Shown here one piece after another: positions 42,944-52,068 of a stretch of DNA of 64,000 nt; the first letter of the stretch is position 1, and every line of letters begins with the position of its first letter. The notes under the pieces were generated by a model that had not been told where the DNA came from, searched no databases, and was given only the letters and a program-made list of their open reading frames with translations. Made by a program: the position numbers and the translations under genes. Source of the DNA: Bacillus changyiensis (lineage in GTDB: Bacteria; Bacillota; Bacilli; Bacillales; Bacillaceae); the NCBI RefSeq assembly GCF_027706145.1, contig NZ_JAQFWW010000001.1, positions 1,054,001 to 1,118,000 on the forward strand. Direction: 5' to 3'.

Positions 42944-44057
42944 GCGTATTCCTCTCCCCTTTGATTTTTTGCAATGCCTGTCGGAAATCATTCTTTAAAT
43001 CATCGACGTGTTCAATTCCGACTGAGAAGCGTAAAAGTCTATTACAGACACCACCAGCAATCCGAATTTCCTTTGGAATATCCATATGGGTTTGTGTCGC
43101 CGGGTATGTGATAAAACTTTCAACTCCACCAAGGCTTTCAGCAAAACAGATTGTTTTTAAACTTTTTAAAAATGGGTTGACCCATTCTTCCTGTTGAATT
43201 CGAAATGACAGCATACCTCCTCGTCCAGGATAAAGGACATCTGTAATCTCTGCCTGTTCTGCCAAAAAAACAGCAAGCTCTTGGGCATTCGCTTGGTGTT
43301 GCTTCATTCTGAGAGCTAGTGTTTTCATGCCTCTCATTAACAGCCAAGAGTCAAACGGAGATAAGACGGCACCAATTGCATTTTGATGCTGAAATATTTC
43401 TTCAGAAAGCTGATCACCTTTGGCAACAACAAGCCCTGCTAAAAGATCATTATGCCCTCCTAAATACTTTGTCGCACTATGAATGACGAGATCAGCACCT
43501 AATTCAAGCGGCTTTTGCAAAACAGGTGTATAAAATGTGTTGTCCACAATCAATAAGATGTCGTTTTCTTTTGCAATCTGAGCTACTTTTTGCAAATCGG
43601 TTTCCTTCATTAAAGGATTTGTTGGTGTTTCAATAAAAAAAGCTTTTGTATGTTTTGTAATCTTTGATTTTATACAGTCTTCATCTGAAAAATGATCGTA
43701 AATAAACCGTAAACCATACTTTTTCCACTCGTTTTCAAACAGACGGTATGTACCTCCATATAAATCTGCCGAAACCAATAGTTCATCACCGTTTTTAAAT
43801 AGCGCCATAATCGTTTGAATGGCTGCCATACCAGAACTGAATGCAAAACCGCGTGTTCCTCCTTCCAATTTTGCAATTGCATCTTCAAGCAGCTGTCTGG
43901 TCGGATTTTTTGTACGAATATAGTCAAATCCTGTTGATTCACCAATCCCCCTGTGCCGATATGCAGAAGAAAAATAAACAGGAGGATTAACGGTTCCAGT
44001 CACTTCATCACTACGATTCCCAATTTGCGCCAGTGTTGTTTGTACATGTTCAGTCAT
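42936..44057 (-). CDS. metI: Cystathionine gamma-synthase / O-acetylhomoserine thiolyase MetI
   Basis: This PLP enzyme joins an activated homoserine to cysteine (or sulfide), giving cystathionine (or homocysteine). The 373 residues match B. subtilis MetI length. Motifs are VNPPVYFSSAYRH, ETPTNPLMKETD, and the PLP lysine in HSATKYLGGHNDL. The region near residue 280 is shorter than in MetC. It is the first gene of the metI-metC operon, directly after the SAM riboswitch and its terminator. Confidence 0.95.
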   Translation of the reverse strand: MTEHVQTTLAQIGNRSDEVTGTVNPPVYFSSAYRHRGIGESTGFDYIRTKNPTRQLLEDAIAKLEGGTRGFAFSSGMAAIQTIMALFKNGDELLVSADLYGGTYRLFENEWKKYGLRFIYDHFSDEDCIKSKITKHTKAFFIETPTNPLMKETDLQKVAQIAKENDILLIVDNTFYTPVLQKPLELGADLVIHSATKYLGGHNDLLAGLVVAKGDQLSEEIFQHQNAIGAVLSPFDSWLLMRGMKTLALRMKQHQANAQELAVFLAEQAEITDVLYPGRGGMLSFRIQQEEWVNPFLKSLKTICFAESLGGVESFITYPATQTHMDIPKEIRIAGGVCNRLLRFSVGIEHVDDLKNDFRQALQKIKGERNTLE

Positions 44058-44071
44058 ATGACACCACCCTT

Positions 44072-44110
44072 TAAAAATAAAACCCCTTCTTCATAAGAAG
44101 AAGGGGTTTG
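44072..44110 (-). terminator. Regulatory terminator of the metI SAM riboswitch
   Basis: A 13-bp perfect stem (AAACCCCTTCTTC / GAAGAAGGGGTTT) with T residues on the metI side. It forms when SAM is bound and stops transcription before metI. Confidence 0.93.
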
Positions 44111-44119
44111 ATCAACACT

Positions 44120-44241
44120 TCCTCTTATCTTTCAAGCATTTCGCCTGCTGGATTTAGCACCTTGGTACATTGATAAAGTAAATGTATACCGGTTGCTGAG
44201 GTTTCAAAGGGCCAGTCCCTCCACCTCTCTTGATAAGAATT
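44120..44241 (-). promoter_or_regulatory. SAM-I (S-box) riboswitch of metI-metC
   Basis: On the minus strand the conserved S-box elements appear in order: CTTATCAAGAGAGGTGGAGGGA, here split as CTTATCAAGAG and AGGTGGAGGGA, then CTGGCCC, GAAACCTCAGCAACCGG, ACCAAGGTGCTAAATCC and AGCA, closing with GATAAG that pairs with CTTATC. With the terminator downstream it turns the operon off when SAM is plentiful. Confidence 0.96.
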
Positions 44242-44342
44242 GTTCAATTTTCTGATTATTCTCTACTTTAACCCAATTTCAAAGGTTTTTCAAGTATTTC
44301 TGGTATGATAAGAGCAATTGATCATGATCGGAGGATGGAGAG

Positions 44343-45296
44343 GTGTCCAAAACATACCGTTTAATTGAACTGATGATGACTATTCATACAAAACGCAAAT
44401 TTACAGCCCGGGGACTTGCAGCTGAATTTGGTGTATCATACCGCACCATTCTACGTGATTTGGACGAACTGAGCGCTCTCGGTGTCCCGATTTATTCAGA
44501 AGTCGGTGCTCATGGCGGCTATTATTTGCTAAATGACCCGATACTACCGCCGCTCATATTTACAGAATCAGAGGCAGCCGCCATGTTTTTTGCATATCAA
44601 TCTTTACAGTTTTTCGGAGCCCTTCCCTTTGAGGCTGAAACAAGAGCAGCCTTGAAAAAATTTTATCAGCAGCTACCTAAACAAATGCAACAGCGGATTG
44701 ACACGATGAAAGATCGAATCGTATTCTGGCATCCATTTCGCCCACTTCCAGCAAACCAAATGAATATCCTCTTGGATGCTGCCATCACACAATCTGTCGT
44801 TTTGATTGATTATGATGGAACAAACACAGCGTCAAAAAGGATGATTCAACCGATCGGTTTATACAGTTGGAACGGTTTTTGGTATTGTCCGGCATATTGC
44901 TTTAAACGACAAGAGTTTCGGCTGTTTCGCGCTGACCGGATTGTAAAAGCAGAGAAAACAGACTGTGAAAAAGCTCGTCCACTGCCATATGAGTCGGTTC
45001 TCAGCTGGATTCAGACTTCTGAGAATAGTTGTCCAGACCCCGTTCGCTTAAAGGCAAAACTAACGCAAATCGGGACTAGACAGGCCTTGTCAGACCTCGA
45101 TTTACTAAAAATTGTTGACACACATCATGATGGGACAGGCTCTATTGATAAGGATATTCCAAAAGCTGAGCTAGAGTTTTTCGCCAAATGTTTATGGAAC
45201 TTAGGCGCTGAAGTGATCGTAACAGAACCAGAAGAAATCAAACGTTATCTTCAACAAAAAGCTACGAAACTTTTGGATCATTATCAACAATCATGA
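44343..45296 (+). CDS. HTH/WYL-domain transcriptional regulator (YafY/YobV type)
   Basis: A DNA-binding regulator with an N-terminal HTH (residues 1-60, FTARGLAAEFGVSYRTILRD) and a WYL domain (about 145-230: VLIDYDG, IQPIGLYSWNGFWYCPAY, FRLFRADRI). A C-terminal extension follows (residues 235-317). WYL domains are thought to bind nucleic acid or nucleotide ligands. It starts at GTG after GGATGGAGAGG. The DinB-like gene 51 bp downstream on the same strand may be its target. Ligand unknown. Confidence 0.85.
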   Translation: MSKTYRLIELMMTIHTKRKFTARGLAAEFGVSYRTILRDLDELSALGVPIYSEVGAHGGYYLLNDPILPPLIFTESEAAAMFFAYQSLQFFGALPFEAETRAALKKFYQQLPKQMQQRIDTMKDRIVFWHPFRPLPANQMNILLDAAITQSVVLIDYDGTNTASKRMIQPIGLYSWNGFWYCPAYCFKRQEFRLFRADRIVKAEKTDCEKARPLPYESVLSWIQTSENSCPDPVRLKAKLTQIGTRQALSDLDLLKIVDTHHDGTGSIDKDIPKAELEFFAKCLWNLGAEVIVTEPEEIKRYLQQKATKLLDHYQQS

Positions 45297-45347
45297 CAAA
45301 GGCTGTCAGTATTACATGATATCTTCATATTAAAAGCATATGAAAGG

Positions 45348-45842
45348 ATGAAGAAAATGAATGGAGTTCATACGTTAAGAAATGTTCTGTTAAACGAAAT
45401 GGAAAAAGGTGTTGAGTCGACATGCCGCCTTTTAGAAAAGATAAAGGAAACTGATTGGTCTTACCGACCTGCTGAACGGATGCGCAACCTCAAAAAGCTG
45501 ACAAGTCACCTTATCGCAATCCCAGAAACAGACCTTGCCATCATGCAAGAAAACAAAGAAGAGATGATCATGGAGATTGAAAAAAAATACAGCATCATGC
45601 CGGCTCAGCAAATGAGACAAGCGATGCAAAAAGGGTTTGAGCACTTCACAGCTTACATGACTTCCTTATCTGTTGAAGAGTTTTTAACGAAAAAAACAAC
45701 ACCGTTTTATCTTGATAAAGGATTGACTCAGAGCCAGTGGCTGACAGAAACCTTAACACATCTTTTCCATCACCGTGCCCAACTTTTTAATTACTTAAAA
45801 CAGCTTGATTACGAGGTCAGCATGTTTGATTTGTATATTTGA
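45348..45842 (+). CDS. DinB-family protein
   Basis: A four-helix-bundle protein of the DinB/YfiT superfamily, whose members bind a metal and often act as bacillithiol- or mycothiol-dependent transferases; the substrate is unknown. The 164 residues hold the three expected metal histidines, in LTSHLIAIPE and LTHLFHHRAQL. The chosen ATG follows AAAGGATG. It may be cotranscribed with the upstream WYL regulator. Confidence 0.8.
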   Translation: MKKMNGVHTLRNVLLNEMEKGVESTCRLLEKIKETDWSYRPAERMRNLKKLTSHLIAIPETDLAIMQENKEEMIMEIEKKYSIMPAQQMRQAMQKGFEHFTAYMTSLSVEEFLTKKTTPFYLDKGLTQSQWLTETLTHLFHHRAQLFNYLKQLDYEVSMFDLYI

Positions 45843-45889
45843 ATAAAGGTGATGATTCCTTTAGAAAATAACAAGCGAATTACATCAAA

Positions 45890-46203
45890 GTGCTCGCCGA
45901 ATTTCAGATGCTTCCTTCTAAGGTCCTAAAATAGCACAATCTGTGATCGATCTCGGTTACTACGCTCTCGCTGACATGAAAAATCAAACAGGAGCTGAGT
46001 TAATCAATCGCCTAGAAAAGCAAAAAGGCTATTGGCTTGATCCTTGTGCAGAAGATGCATTAAGCTGTATCGTCCATCACGCAAATCATCCCGACAGTAA
46101 CAAAAGCCGGTGGAACTTTACATCTGAAAGAAAAAAATGTCGGGTACAATATGGCTATCCCGAAGATAGACCGATTAAACCTTGGTATGAGAGAAAACAC
46201 TAA
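45890..46203 (+). pseudogene. Helix-hairpin-helix (Cdd1-like) protein remnant
   Basis: The frame from 45943 encodes the C-terminal part of a helix-hairpin-helix pathogenicity-locus (Cdd1-like) protein: VIDLGYYALADM, QKGYWLDPCAEDAL, HHANHPDSNKSRWNFTSERKK, YPEDRPIKPWYE. The hairpin's first half (VLAEFQMLPS) lies one frame off, at 45890-45920. A stop separates the two, so one base has been lost near 45918. Full-length relatives have about 60 more N-terminal residues, and no room remains for them after the DinB-like gene. It is thus truncated and frameshifted. Confidence 0.65.
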
Positions 46204-46294
46204 GCTGCTGAGCAAACCGGCAGCTTATTTTCACTTCTCACAAGCATTTCATGTTACAATGAATGGAAACGTTCACATTTTGGAGGAATTCATC

Positions 46295-47014
46295 TTGACT
46301 ATGAAAACAGGAGTCATTCAAGAAAAACAACGATACTCAGAAGCTCTCGGTGAAGAAATGGAGCTTTTAATCTATTTACCAGCTGCCTATTCCCCACTTT
46401 ATAAATATCATGTCTTGATCGCACAGGATGGGCATGATTATTTTCGACTGGGACGGATCGGCAGGCAGATTGAAGAGTTATGGAAAAATGGTGAGATAGA
46501 ACGCACGATTGTCATCGGCATTCCTTATAAAAATGTCCAAGAAAGAAGACATACATATCATCCGGAAGGAACCAAATTCGAGGCCTATAAACGTTTTTTA
46601 GCACATGAACTTGTTCCATTTATCGATCAAGAGTATCCAACATATCAGGTCGGGTCAAGTAGAACATTGATAGGCGATTCTCTTGGGGCAACGGTTTCTC
46701 TGATGACAGCACTTGACTATCCGAATATGTTTGGCAATGTCATCTTACAATCTCCATATGTCGACAATCATGTGCTCGAAAAAGTAAGAAACAATCATTC
46801 TCTTCAGCTCATCTCAATCTGCCACCAAATCGGCTCAAAAGAAACAGAGGTGAAAACAACGGACAATCAAATCGTTGATTTTACGGAGTCCAATCAAAAA
46901 TTGAAAGAGCTTCTTGAAAAGCAGACAAATTATGACTTTGAAAAGTTTGACGGAGATCATAAATGGACATACTGGCAACCTTTAATTACAAGCGCTTTAA
47001 AAAAAATGCTCTAG
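46295..47014 (+). CDS. yjcH: Putative esterase YjcH (alpha/beta hydrolase)
   Basis: A cytoplasmic hydrolase of the enterochelin-esterase-like family; its substrate is unknown. The TTG at 46295, 8 bases after GGAGG, gives 239 residues; an ATG two codons later is an alternative. Motifs are YSPLYKYHVLIAQDGHD, the nucleophile serine in IGDSLGATVSL, and the catalytic histidine in FDGDHKWTYW. The order yjcH-yjcG close to metI-metC is as in B. subtilis. Confidence 0.9.
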   Translation: MTMKTGVIQEKQRYSEALGEEMELLIYLPAAYSPLYKYHVLIAQDGHDYFRLGRIGRQIEELWKNGEIERTIVIGIPYKNVQERRHTYHPEGTKFEAYKRFLAHELVPFIDQEYPTYQVGSSRTLIGDSLGATVSLMTALDYPNMFGNVILQSPYVDNHVLEKVRNNHSLQLISICHQIGSKETEVKTTDNQIVDFTESNQKLKELLEKQTNYDFEKFDGDHKWTYWQPLITSALKKML

Positions 47015-47069
47015 TTTTCTATGTTTGTTATACTAAAACTATAAAAGATTTGCCTAAGGAGGGAACAAA

Positions 47070-47579
47070 ATGAAATACGGGATTGTCCTATTTCCATCAA
47101 AAAAACTTCAAGATATTGCCAATTCCTATCGAAAACGGTATGATCCGAATTACTCTTTAATCCCGCCACATCTTACGCTAAGAACAACATTTGAAGCTTC
47201 TAATGAGAAAATCGCTAAAGTCGTCACACAGCTTAGAGAAATTTCCAAACAATTGCGGCCGATCTCAATAAAGATCACAAAATTTAGTTCCTTTGCTCCC
47301 GTCAACAATGTGATATATATGAAGGTCGAACCAACAGCAGAATTGACGGAATTGCATGAAAAAATGTACAGTGGCATTTTAGAGGATCAACCTGAATATG
47401 CGTTTGTTCCCCATTTCACAATTGCCCAAAACCTTTCTTATGATGAACATTCAGATGTCCTTGGATCTCTTAAAATGAGAGAGGCATCACACGAAGAAAT
47501 GGTCGACCGCTTCCATTTGCTCTACCAATTGGACAATGGGTCTTGGACCGTATATGAAACATTTATTTTAGGCGTGTGA
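47070..47579 (+). CDS. yjcG: 2H phosphoesterase-family protein YjcG
   Basis: A 169-residue protein of the 2'-5' RNA ligase/cyclic phosphodiesterase superfamily. The two His-x-Thr active-site motifs are seen as [10 protein letters not shown] (about residue 33) and PHFTIAQNL (about residue 114). The biological substrate is unknown. GGAGGG precedes the ATG. It lies 55 bp after yjcH, probably in the same operon, and ends at two consecutive hairpins. Confidence 0.92.
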   Translation: MKYGIVLFPSKKLQDIANSYRKRYDPNYSLIPPHLTLRTTFEASNEKIAKVVTQLREISKQLRPISIKITKFSSFAPVNNVIYMKVEPTAELTELHEKMYSGILEDQPEYAFVPHFTIAQNLSYDEHSDVLGSLKMREASHEEMVDRFHLLYQLDNGSWTVYETFILGV

Positions 47580-47580
47580 A

Positions 47581-47650
47581 TTGAAAAGAAATAAAGATCT
47601 TTTCAATTGATGACCATTAACCCGTTCAAAAACAAATGAACGGGTTTTTT
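47581..47650 (+). terminator. Tandem hairpins ending yjcH-yjcG
   Basis: A first stem TTGAAAAGA / TCTTTTCAA (47581-47606) is followed by a stronger one AACCCGTTCA / TGAACGGGTT (47619-47646) with TTTTTT. Confidence 0.88.
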
Positions 47651-47782
47651 CTTCCCTTATGATTGAACCTGTTTCTGCTTAGAGAAGACAGACTAACACA
47701 AAATGTATATAATGAAAAACAGGAGGCGGACAAATTCAAACATGTCCGGCTGATGAAAATAAAGGCAGGGTGAAAAATAGAT

Positions 47783-48370
47783 ATGGGAAGCATAGTAACT
47801 GACATATTAATGTGGCTAACCGATCTTGGTTATTTCGGAATTGCACTTGGCTTAATGATTGAGATCATTCCAAGTGAAATTGTCCTCGCTTACGGAGGAT
47901 ATATGGTGTCAAACGGTACCATTACATTTACCGGAGCCGTGATTGCGGGCGTCATTGGCGGAACGATCGCACAATGTTTTCTTTACTGGATCGGCTGCTA
48001 TGGCGGGAGGCCATTTTTATATAAATACGGAAAATACTTATTCATTAAAAAGCATCATATCGAAACAGCTGAAAAATGGTTTGAGAAATACGGAGGCGGT
48101 GTTGTCTTCTCGGCGCGTTTTATTCCAGTTGTCCGCCACGCCATTTCAATTCCAGCCGGGATTGCCAAAATGCCACTTTCAAAATTCGTCGGTTTAACCG
48201 TACTGGCCATCATCCCATGGTCAATTTTTTTTGTGTACCTCGGAATCGAGCTTGGGAGTCGCTGGGATCATGTTGAAAATGTAGCGAAAAAATACACGAT
48301 CCCAATCATGATTGCGGCCGTCGTCTTGATCATTTTATACTTCGGACTTAAAAAACTCCGTAAAAAATAA
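47783..48370 (+). CDS. DedA-family membrane protein
   Basis: A polytopic membrane protein of the DedA/SNARE-associated family, some members of which recycle undecaprenyl phosphate or other lipids across the membrane. The 195 residues show five hydrophobic segments and the family signature FSARFIPVVRHAISIPAG with GGTIAQCFLYWIGCYGGRP. Several paralogues occur in Bacillus; I cannot say which this is. Monocistronic, with a terminator. Confidence 0.88.
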   Translation: MGSIVTDILMWLTDLGYFGIALGLMIEIIPSEIVLAYGGYMVSNGTITFTGAVIAGVIGGTIAQCFLYWIGCYGGRPFLYKYGKYLFIKKHHIETAEKWFEKYGGGVVFSARFIPVVRHAISIPAGIAKMPLSKFVGLTVLAIIPWSIFFVYLGIELGSRWDHVENVAKKYTIPIMIAAVVLIILYFGLKKLRKK

Positions 48371-48404
48371 GACTAGGGGTACCCGCCAGCATTTCAAAAT
48401 AAGA

Positions 48405-48446
48405 AAAGAGCCGAATTTTACATAGCAAGACTAAATCGGCTCTTTC
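48405..48446 (+). terminator. Terminator of the DedA-family gene
   Basis: AAAGAGCCGA pairs with TCGGCTCTTT across a 21-base loop. Confidence 0.78.
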
Positions 48447-48622
48447 GTATTTCAGAAGAATGTCAATAAAAACTGATATGGATTATTTTTTATACTTTAT
48501 ATACAAGTTTCGAAAAAGATAGAATGAAATAGATACAACCAAACACTCCAAAGGAAAACCCAAAACCACTCAGGTACTAACGCTCCAGTACAACTCTTCA
48601 AGGAGTACGAATTTCGCTTCTT

Positions 48623-48775
48623 TTAAATGCAATTTACTACCGCTAAAGCATGCTTAGCATATACCTCATACTCTTTTAAACCTGATTTCATTGCAAATTC
48701 GGCAATGCTCCAATTGATAACTCTTGTAACACGAGCATCATCATGCAATTCAGTGAAAGTATAGTGTATGATCAT
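48623..48775 (-). CDS. Small ORF, unknown (50 residues), possibly a remnant
   Basis: A minus-strand frame from ATG 48775 encodes MIIHYTFTELHDDARVTRVI, then NWSIAEFAMKSGLKEYEVYA and KHALAVVNCI. Composition and codon use look protein-coding, and the length is that of a compact domain. No ribosome site is visible and a stop codon directly precedes the ATG. It may be a short gene or the surviving piece of a larger one. No family is recognised. The remaining parts of the 48447-48835 gap show nothing. Confidence 0.4.
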   Translation of the reverse strand: MIIHYTFTELHDDARVTRVINWSIAEFAMKSGLKEYEVYAKHALAVVNCI

Positions 48776-48835
48776 TCACAATAACGGTATTTGAAAAAAT
48801 TGTCCCTTAAATTTCACTTTGTGACAACTCTCACT

Positions 48836-49093
48836 TTAAATCGATTCATTTATATGCAAACCGTCTTTTCTTTTTTCATCAATCCGGCGATTCAAACTTT
48901 TTTTTCGCTTTTTTTCTTGAATCTTCCTTCCATTTACAGTGCGGTTTTCCTCTCTTTTCTCAATTTCTCGATAGGCTCGTTCACTAGGAATGCTAGTTGT
49001 TTTTTGTATATTTGCATAATTTGACTTTTGAGGAATGGTCCGATTGACGTATTGGGTATGCTGATCATTGTGAACTGGTGGTAAATATCCCAT
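48836..49093 (-). CDS. Small charged protein, unknown (85 residues)
   Basis: A hydrophilic, Arg/Lys/Glu-rich protein beginning MGYLPPVHNDQHTQYVNRT. It has a helical, highly charged C-terminal half (RAYREIEKREENRTVNGRK) and no cysteines. GGAGGAG precedes the ATG. It is divergent from yjcD. The N-terminal Tyr/Pro/Asn/Gln-rich part is like that of small coat-associated proteins, which fits the neighbourhood, but function is unknown. Confidence 0.6.
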   Translation of the reverse strand: MGYLPPVHNDQHTQYVNRTIPQKSNYANIQKTTSIPSERAYREIEKREENRTVNGRKIQEKKRKKSLNRRIDEKRKDGLHINESI

Positions 49094-49199
49094 GATGACT
49101 CCTCCTTAAACAATTCAATCTATCAATCTACTGTCTTATTTGATATGATAAACGTTGTCTCATGATATGATGATGACCAATTATTGGAGGTATTTAAAA

Positions 49200-51455
49200 G
49201 TGAAATGCGCCCGATTAAACAACCGAGACATTCATATACATACTTATTCTAGAGAACATTTGCAATTCCTCTTTGAAGAGGCAAAAAAAGATCGTATCAC
49301 ATGCAAATGTTGTGGTTTGCCCTTACGATTAAAACTATCGATCCATGAAGAACCGCATTTCTATCATAGGGACATCGGTGATTTTTCTGAATGTGAAACC
49401 ACCTCTCTAAAGGAAAAAGTAGATAAAGACGAAAGCAGCTACACCGAAAATGGCCTATTTCGTCTCCCGAAAGGAAAATCGATCTCAGGAGACAAAACAA
49501 CAACAGCAGAATATTGGAAAGCACCTCGCGCAGCTGTTATTAAAACTACTTTTGAACCAAAACCCGAAATAACTGCTGAATCATTTTTTCAAAACGTCCC
49601 CTTGAATGAAAAACAGCTAGAAGCTGTTTCAGCTAACGAAGGTCCACTTCTCGTCTTAGCTGGTGCAGGAAGTGGAAAAACACGGGTACTAACAGCCAGA
49701 GCTGCCTATCTCATCTCCCATCTTGATATACCGCCGTCAGCAATTTTACTCGTGACATTCACTACAAAAGCGGTAAAAGAAATGAAAGAGCGGATGGCAA
49801 CAACATACGGTTTAGCTAAACAGGTGGTCAACCGGCTTGTGACAGGCACTTTCCATAGCTTTTTTTATAAAATTTTATATCACTATGATTCAGTAAAATG
49901 GAATGGCGAACGATTGTTAAAATGGGATTGGCAAAAAGAGCAGTACTTAAAAATAGCACTTGCGGAACAAGGACTTGATGAAAAAGATTTTCCGATTGAT
50001 CAAGCGCTACAGCAGATCGGCTACTGGAAAAACGCTTTTTTACCGGGACAAAATATCCCACTTCAAGATGACTGGGAGAAACAAGTGTACCGCTTATATC
50101 TTTCTTATGAACAGCAAAAAAAATCCCGGCAACAATTCGATTTTGATGATATGGCATCTGCCTGCTATGAATTGCTTCAGGAACACCCTGATCTTTTACA
50201 GCAATATCGAACACGGTTTTACGCCATTTTAATCGATGAGTTTCAGGACATTAATCCAGTTCAGTACGCAGTGATTCGACTGATTGCCGATCCAGAAAAC
50301 AATCTGATGTGTGTTGGAGATGATGATCAATCTATTTATGCTTTTAGAGGGAGTAGTCCTTCATTTATTCTTGATTTTCAAAAGGATTTTCCAGATGCGA
50401 AAACGATTCGCCTGACAACAAACTATCGGTCGAGCCACTCGATTGTTAAAAGCGCTGATGCAGTTGTAAAGCGAAACAAACAACGCTTTGTCAAAACATT
50501 GGATGCTGTCCGCGATGATCCAAAAAAACCGCTTTTGTTTTATCCTTATGATGAAGAAGAAGAAGCGATTATGGTTGTCTCTGATATTCAAGAAAAAATT
50601 GAAAATGGTGCCAAGCCGGAAGATTTTGCTATACTCTATCGGACCAACAGTAGCGGCCGCGCTGTTTTCGAACGGCTTCACCAGTCAGCAATTCCTTATA
50701 CTGCAGAACAAGGTGTTCAAACATTCTATAGCAGACGAATCGTCCGGCAGATGCTCGCCTATCTTTATTTAAGCCAAAATGAGGATGACCCAGAAGCTGT
50801 CAAACAATTGTTGCCTGTTCTGTTTTTAAAACAATCTGCTTTGAACACACTTAAAGCTCTTTCCATTACAGAGGATTGTACACTGGTTCAGGCACTCAAA
50901 AAATTAACAGATATCAAATCTTTTCAGCTTGAAAAAATCAAAAAAATTGTTCCTTTTTTTGCAGGACTTAAAACGATGAAACCGGTCGAAGCCATCACTT
51001 TTGCAGAAGAACAAATGGGTTTTTCTAACTATTTGAAAAAACGTGGAAATGAAGGCAATATCCTTGAAAAAGGCTCTGATGATCTCCGTGATTTGAAAAC
51101 AGCGGCAAAACGATTCACTACGATTCCAGAATTTTTAGCTCACGTTGACCATATAAGAGCAGCAGAAAAACTTAAACCTATCAGGAATGGTGTACAACTA
51201 TTGACGATACATCGAGCTAAAGGGCTTGAATTTCATACTGTATATATATTGGGCGTAACCGATGGCTCTGTTCCTCATGATTTTGCATTGGATATGGCAA
51301 GAAAAGGGGATGAAACCGCTCTAGAAGAAGAGAGAAGACTCCTTTATGTTGCGATGACTCGAGCCAAACAAAACCTGTATATCAGTGTTCCTTCCATGAG
51401 AAGAGGCAGAACAACGTACCGTTCAAGATTTTTGCTGCCCCTCTTGCAACAATAG
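49200..51455 (+). CDS. yjcD: UvrD/Rep-type DNA helicase YjcD with an N-terminal zinc-finger-like segment
   Basis: A superfamily-1 DNA helicase of about 751 residues, from a GTG 9 bases after GGAGG. The helicase core (from about residue 135) shows motif I LAGAGSGKTRVL, II IDEFQDINPVQ, III GDDDQSIYAFRGS, and late motifs TIHRAKGLEF and VAMTRAKQNLYIS. The first 70 residues are not part of the helicase. They contain CKCCGLPLRLKL and PHFYHRD, which resemble the N-terminal zinc-binding region of CoiA-like competence proteins. The in-frame ATGs upstream have no ribosome site. A role in DNA repair or recombination is inferred. Confidence 0.92.
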   Translation: MKCARLNNRDIHIHTYSREHLQFLFEEAKKDRITCKCCGLPLRLKLSIHEEPHFYHRDIGDFSECETTSLKEKVDKDESSYTENGLFRLPKGKSISGDKTTTAEYWKAPRAAVIKTTFEPKPEITAESFFQNVPLNEKQLEAVSANEGPLLVLAGAGSGKTRVLTARAAYLISHLDIPPSAILLVTFTTKAVKEMKERMATTYGLAKQVVNRLVTGTFHSFFYKILYHYDSVKWNGERLLKWDWQKEQYLKIALAEQGLDEKDFPIDQALQQIGYWKNAFLPGQNIPLQDDWEKQVYRLYLSYEQQKKSRQQFDFDDMASACYELLQEHPDLLQQYRTRFYAILIDEFQDINPVQYAVIRLIADPENNLMCVGDDDQSIYAFRGSSPSFILDFQKDFPDAKTIRLTTNYRSSHSIVKSADAVVKRNKQRFVKTLDAVRDDPKKPLLFYPYDEEEEAIMVVSDIQEKIENGAKPEDFAILYRTNSSGRAVFERLHQSAIPYTAEQGVQTFYSRRIVRQMLAYLYLSQNEDDPEAVKQLLPVLFLKQSALNTLKALSITEDCTLVQALKKLTDIKSFQLEKIKKIVPFFAGLKTMKPVEAITFAEEQMGFSNYLKKRGNEGNILEKGSDDLRDLKTAAKRFTTIPEFLAHVDHIRAAEKLKPIRNGVQLLTIHRAKGLEFHTVYILGVTDGSVPHDFALDMARKGDETALEEERRLLYVAMTRAKQNLYISVPSMRRGRTTYRSRFLLPLLQQ

Positions 51456-51458
51456 AAA

Positions 51459-51505
51459 AACCACCGCGCCCTCCTTGTTGGAGAGCCCGATGGTTATTTT
51501 TTATT
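51459..51505 (+). terminator. Terminator between yjcD and spoVIF
   Basis: AACCACCGCGCCCTCC pairs imperfectly with GGAGAGCCCGATGGTT and is followed by a T tract on the plus strand. It overlaps the end of the convergent spoVIF. Confidence 0.75.
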
Positions 51506-51751
51506 GTTCATCATTTTAGAAATCGTATCAAAGTCCAATTTTTCTTTTCCGCTGGTAATGGATTTGACAATCTTATCTTCTAATTCTTTCGGAACCCGTT
51601 TGTTTGCTAATTTAGCAACACGGCTTATCACGCTTCGGACGGTTTTTTCATCTTTGAAGTTAGCATTTTGTAAAGAGTTTGCTAACTGCATGACATCATC
51701 CATATTGACACCTGTTTTCTTTTCAATACTCTTAAAAAATTTATTATCCAT
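51494..51751 (-). CDS. spoVIF: Sporulation protein SpoVIF
   Basis: SpoVIF (YjcC) is a small mother-cell protein needed for late coat assembly and lysozyme-resistant spores in B. subtilis. The 85 residues match its size and pattern: MDNKFFKSIEKKTGVNMDDVMQLANSLQNA (in parts), KDEKTVRSVISRVAKLANK, and SKMMNNKK at the end. AGGAGG precedes the ATG. It is convergent to yjcD, as in B. subtilis. Confidence 0.93.
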   Translation of the reverse strand: MDNKFFKSIEKKTGVNMDDVMQLANSLQNANFKDEKTVRSVISRVAKLANKRVPKELEDKIVKSITSGKEKLDFDTISKMMNNKK

Positions 51752-51872
51752 CTTTGTCCTCCTCGGTCTTTTAGGGTGCTACACTATTCATATGTGAAAA
51801 ATACATTTATGTGCTTGGTAGAAGAGAGCATTGAAACAGGATATACACCTGTTAGCTCTCTCCTTTTGCAGA

Positions 51873-51992
51873 CTAGTATCTAAAAGAAGCGCCGACAATG
51901 ATCAAAAGAATAAACAGAACAACAATCAGGACAAATGTTGAGCCATAGCCACCGCCGTAGCCGCCGCCATAGCCACCATAACAAAAGCCCAT
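51873..51992 (-). CDS. YjcZ-family sporulation protein
   Basis: A 39-residue protein: a glycine/tyrosine-rich head ([18 protein letters not shown]) followed by one membrane helix ([17 protein letters not shown]) and the tail SFRY. This is the signature layout of the YjcZ/YhdX family of small membrane proteins of sporulating Bacilli. A perfect AAGGAGGTG ribosome site lies 7-8 bases upstream. Confidence 0.93.
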   Translation of the reverse strand: MGFCYGGYGGGYGGGYGSTFVLIVVLFILLIIVGASFRY

Positions 51993-52068
51993 TTGAAGCA
52001 CCTCCTTTTCTTACACCATATGAAAATTGTTAAGTTTCGCTTGGATCAATACATAGGGTTTGTGTGGA

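Noticed and set aside
42943..42991. ATG start of metC inside metI
   Set aside because: No ribosome site; the TTG at 42943 follows GGGGAGAGG and gives the 390-residue length usual for MetC.
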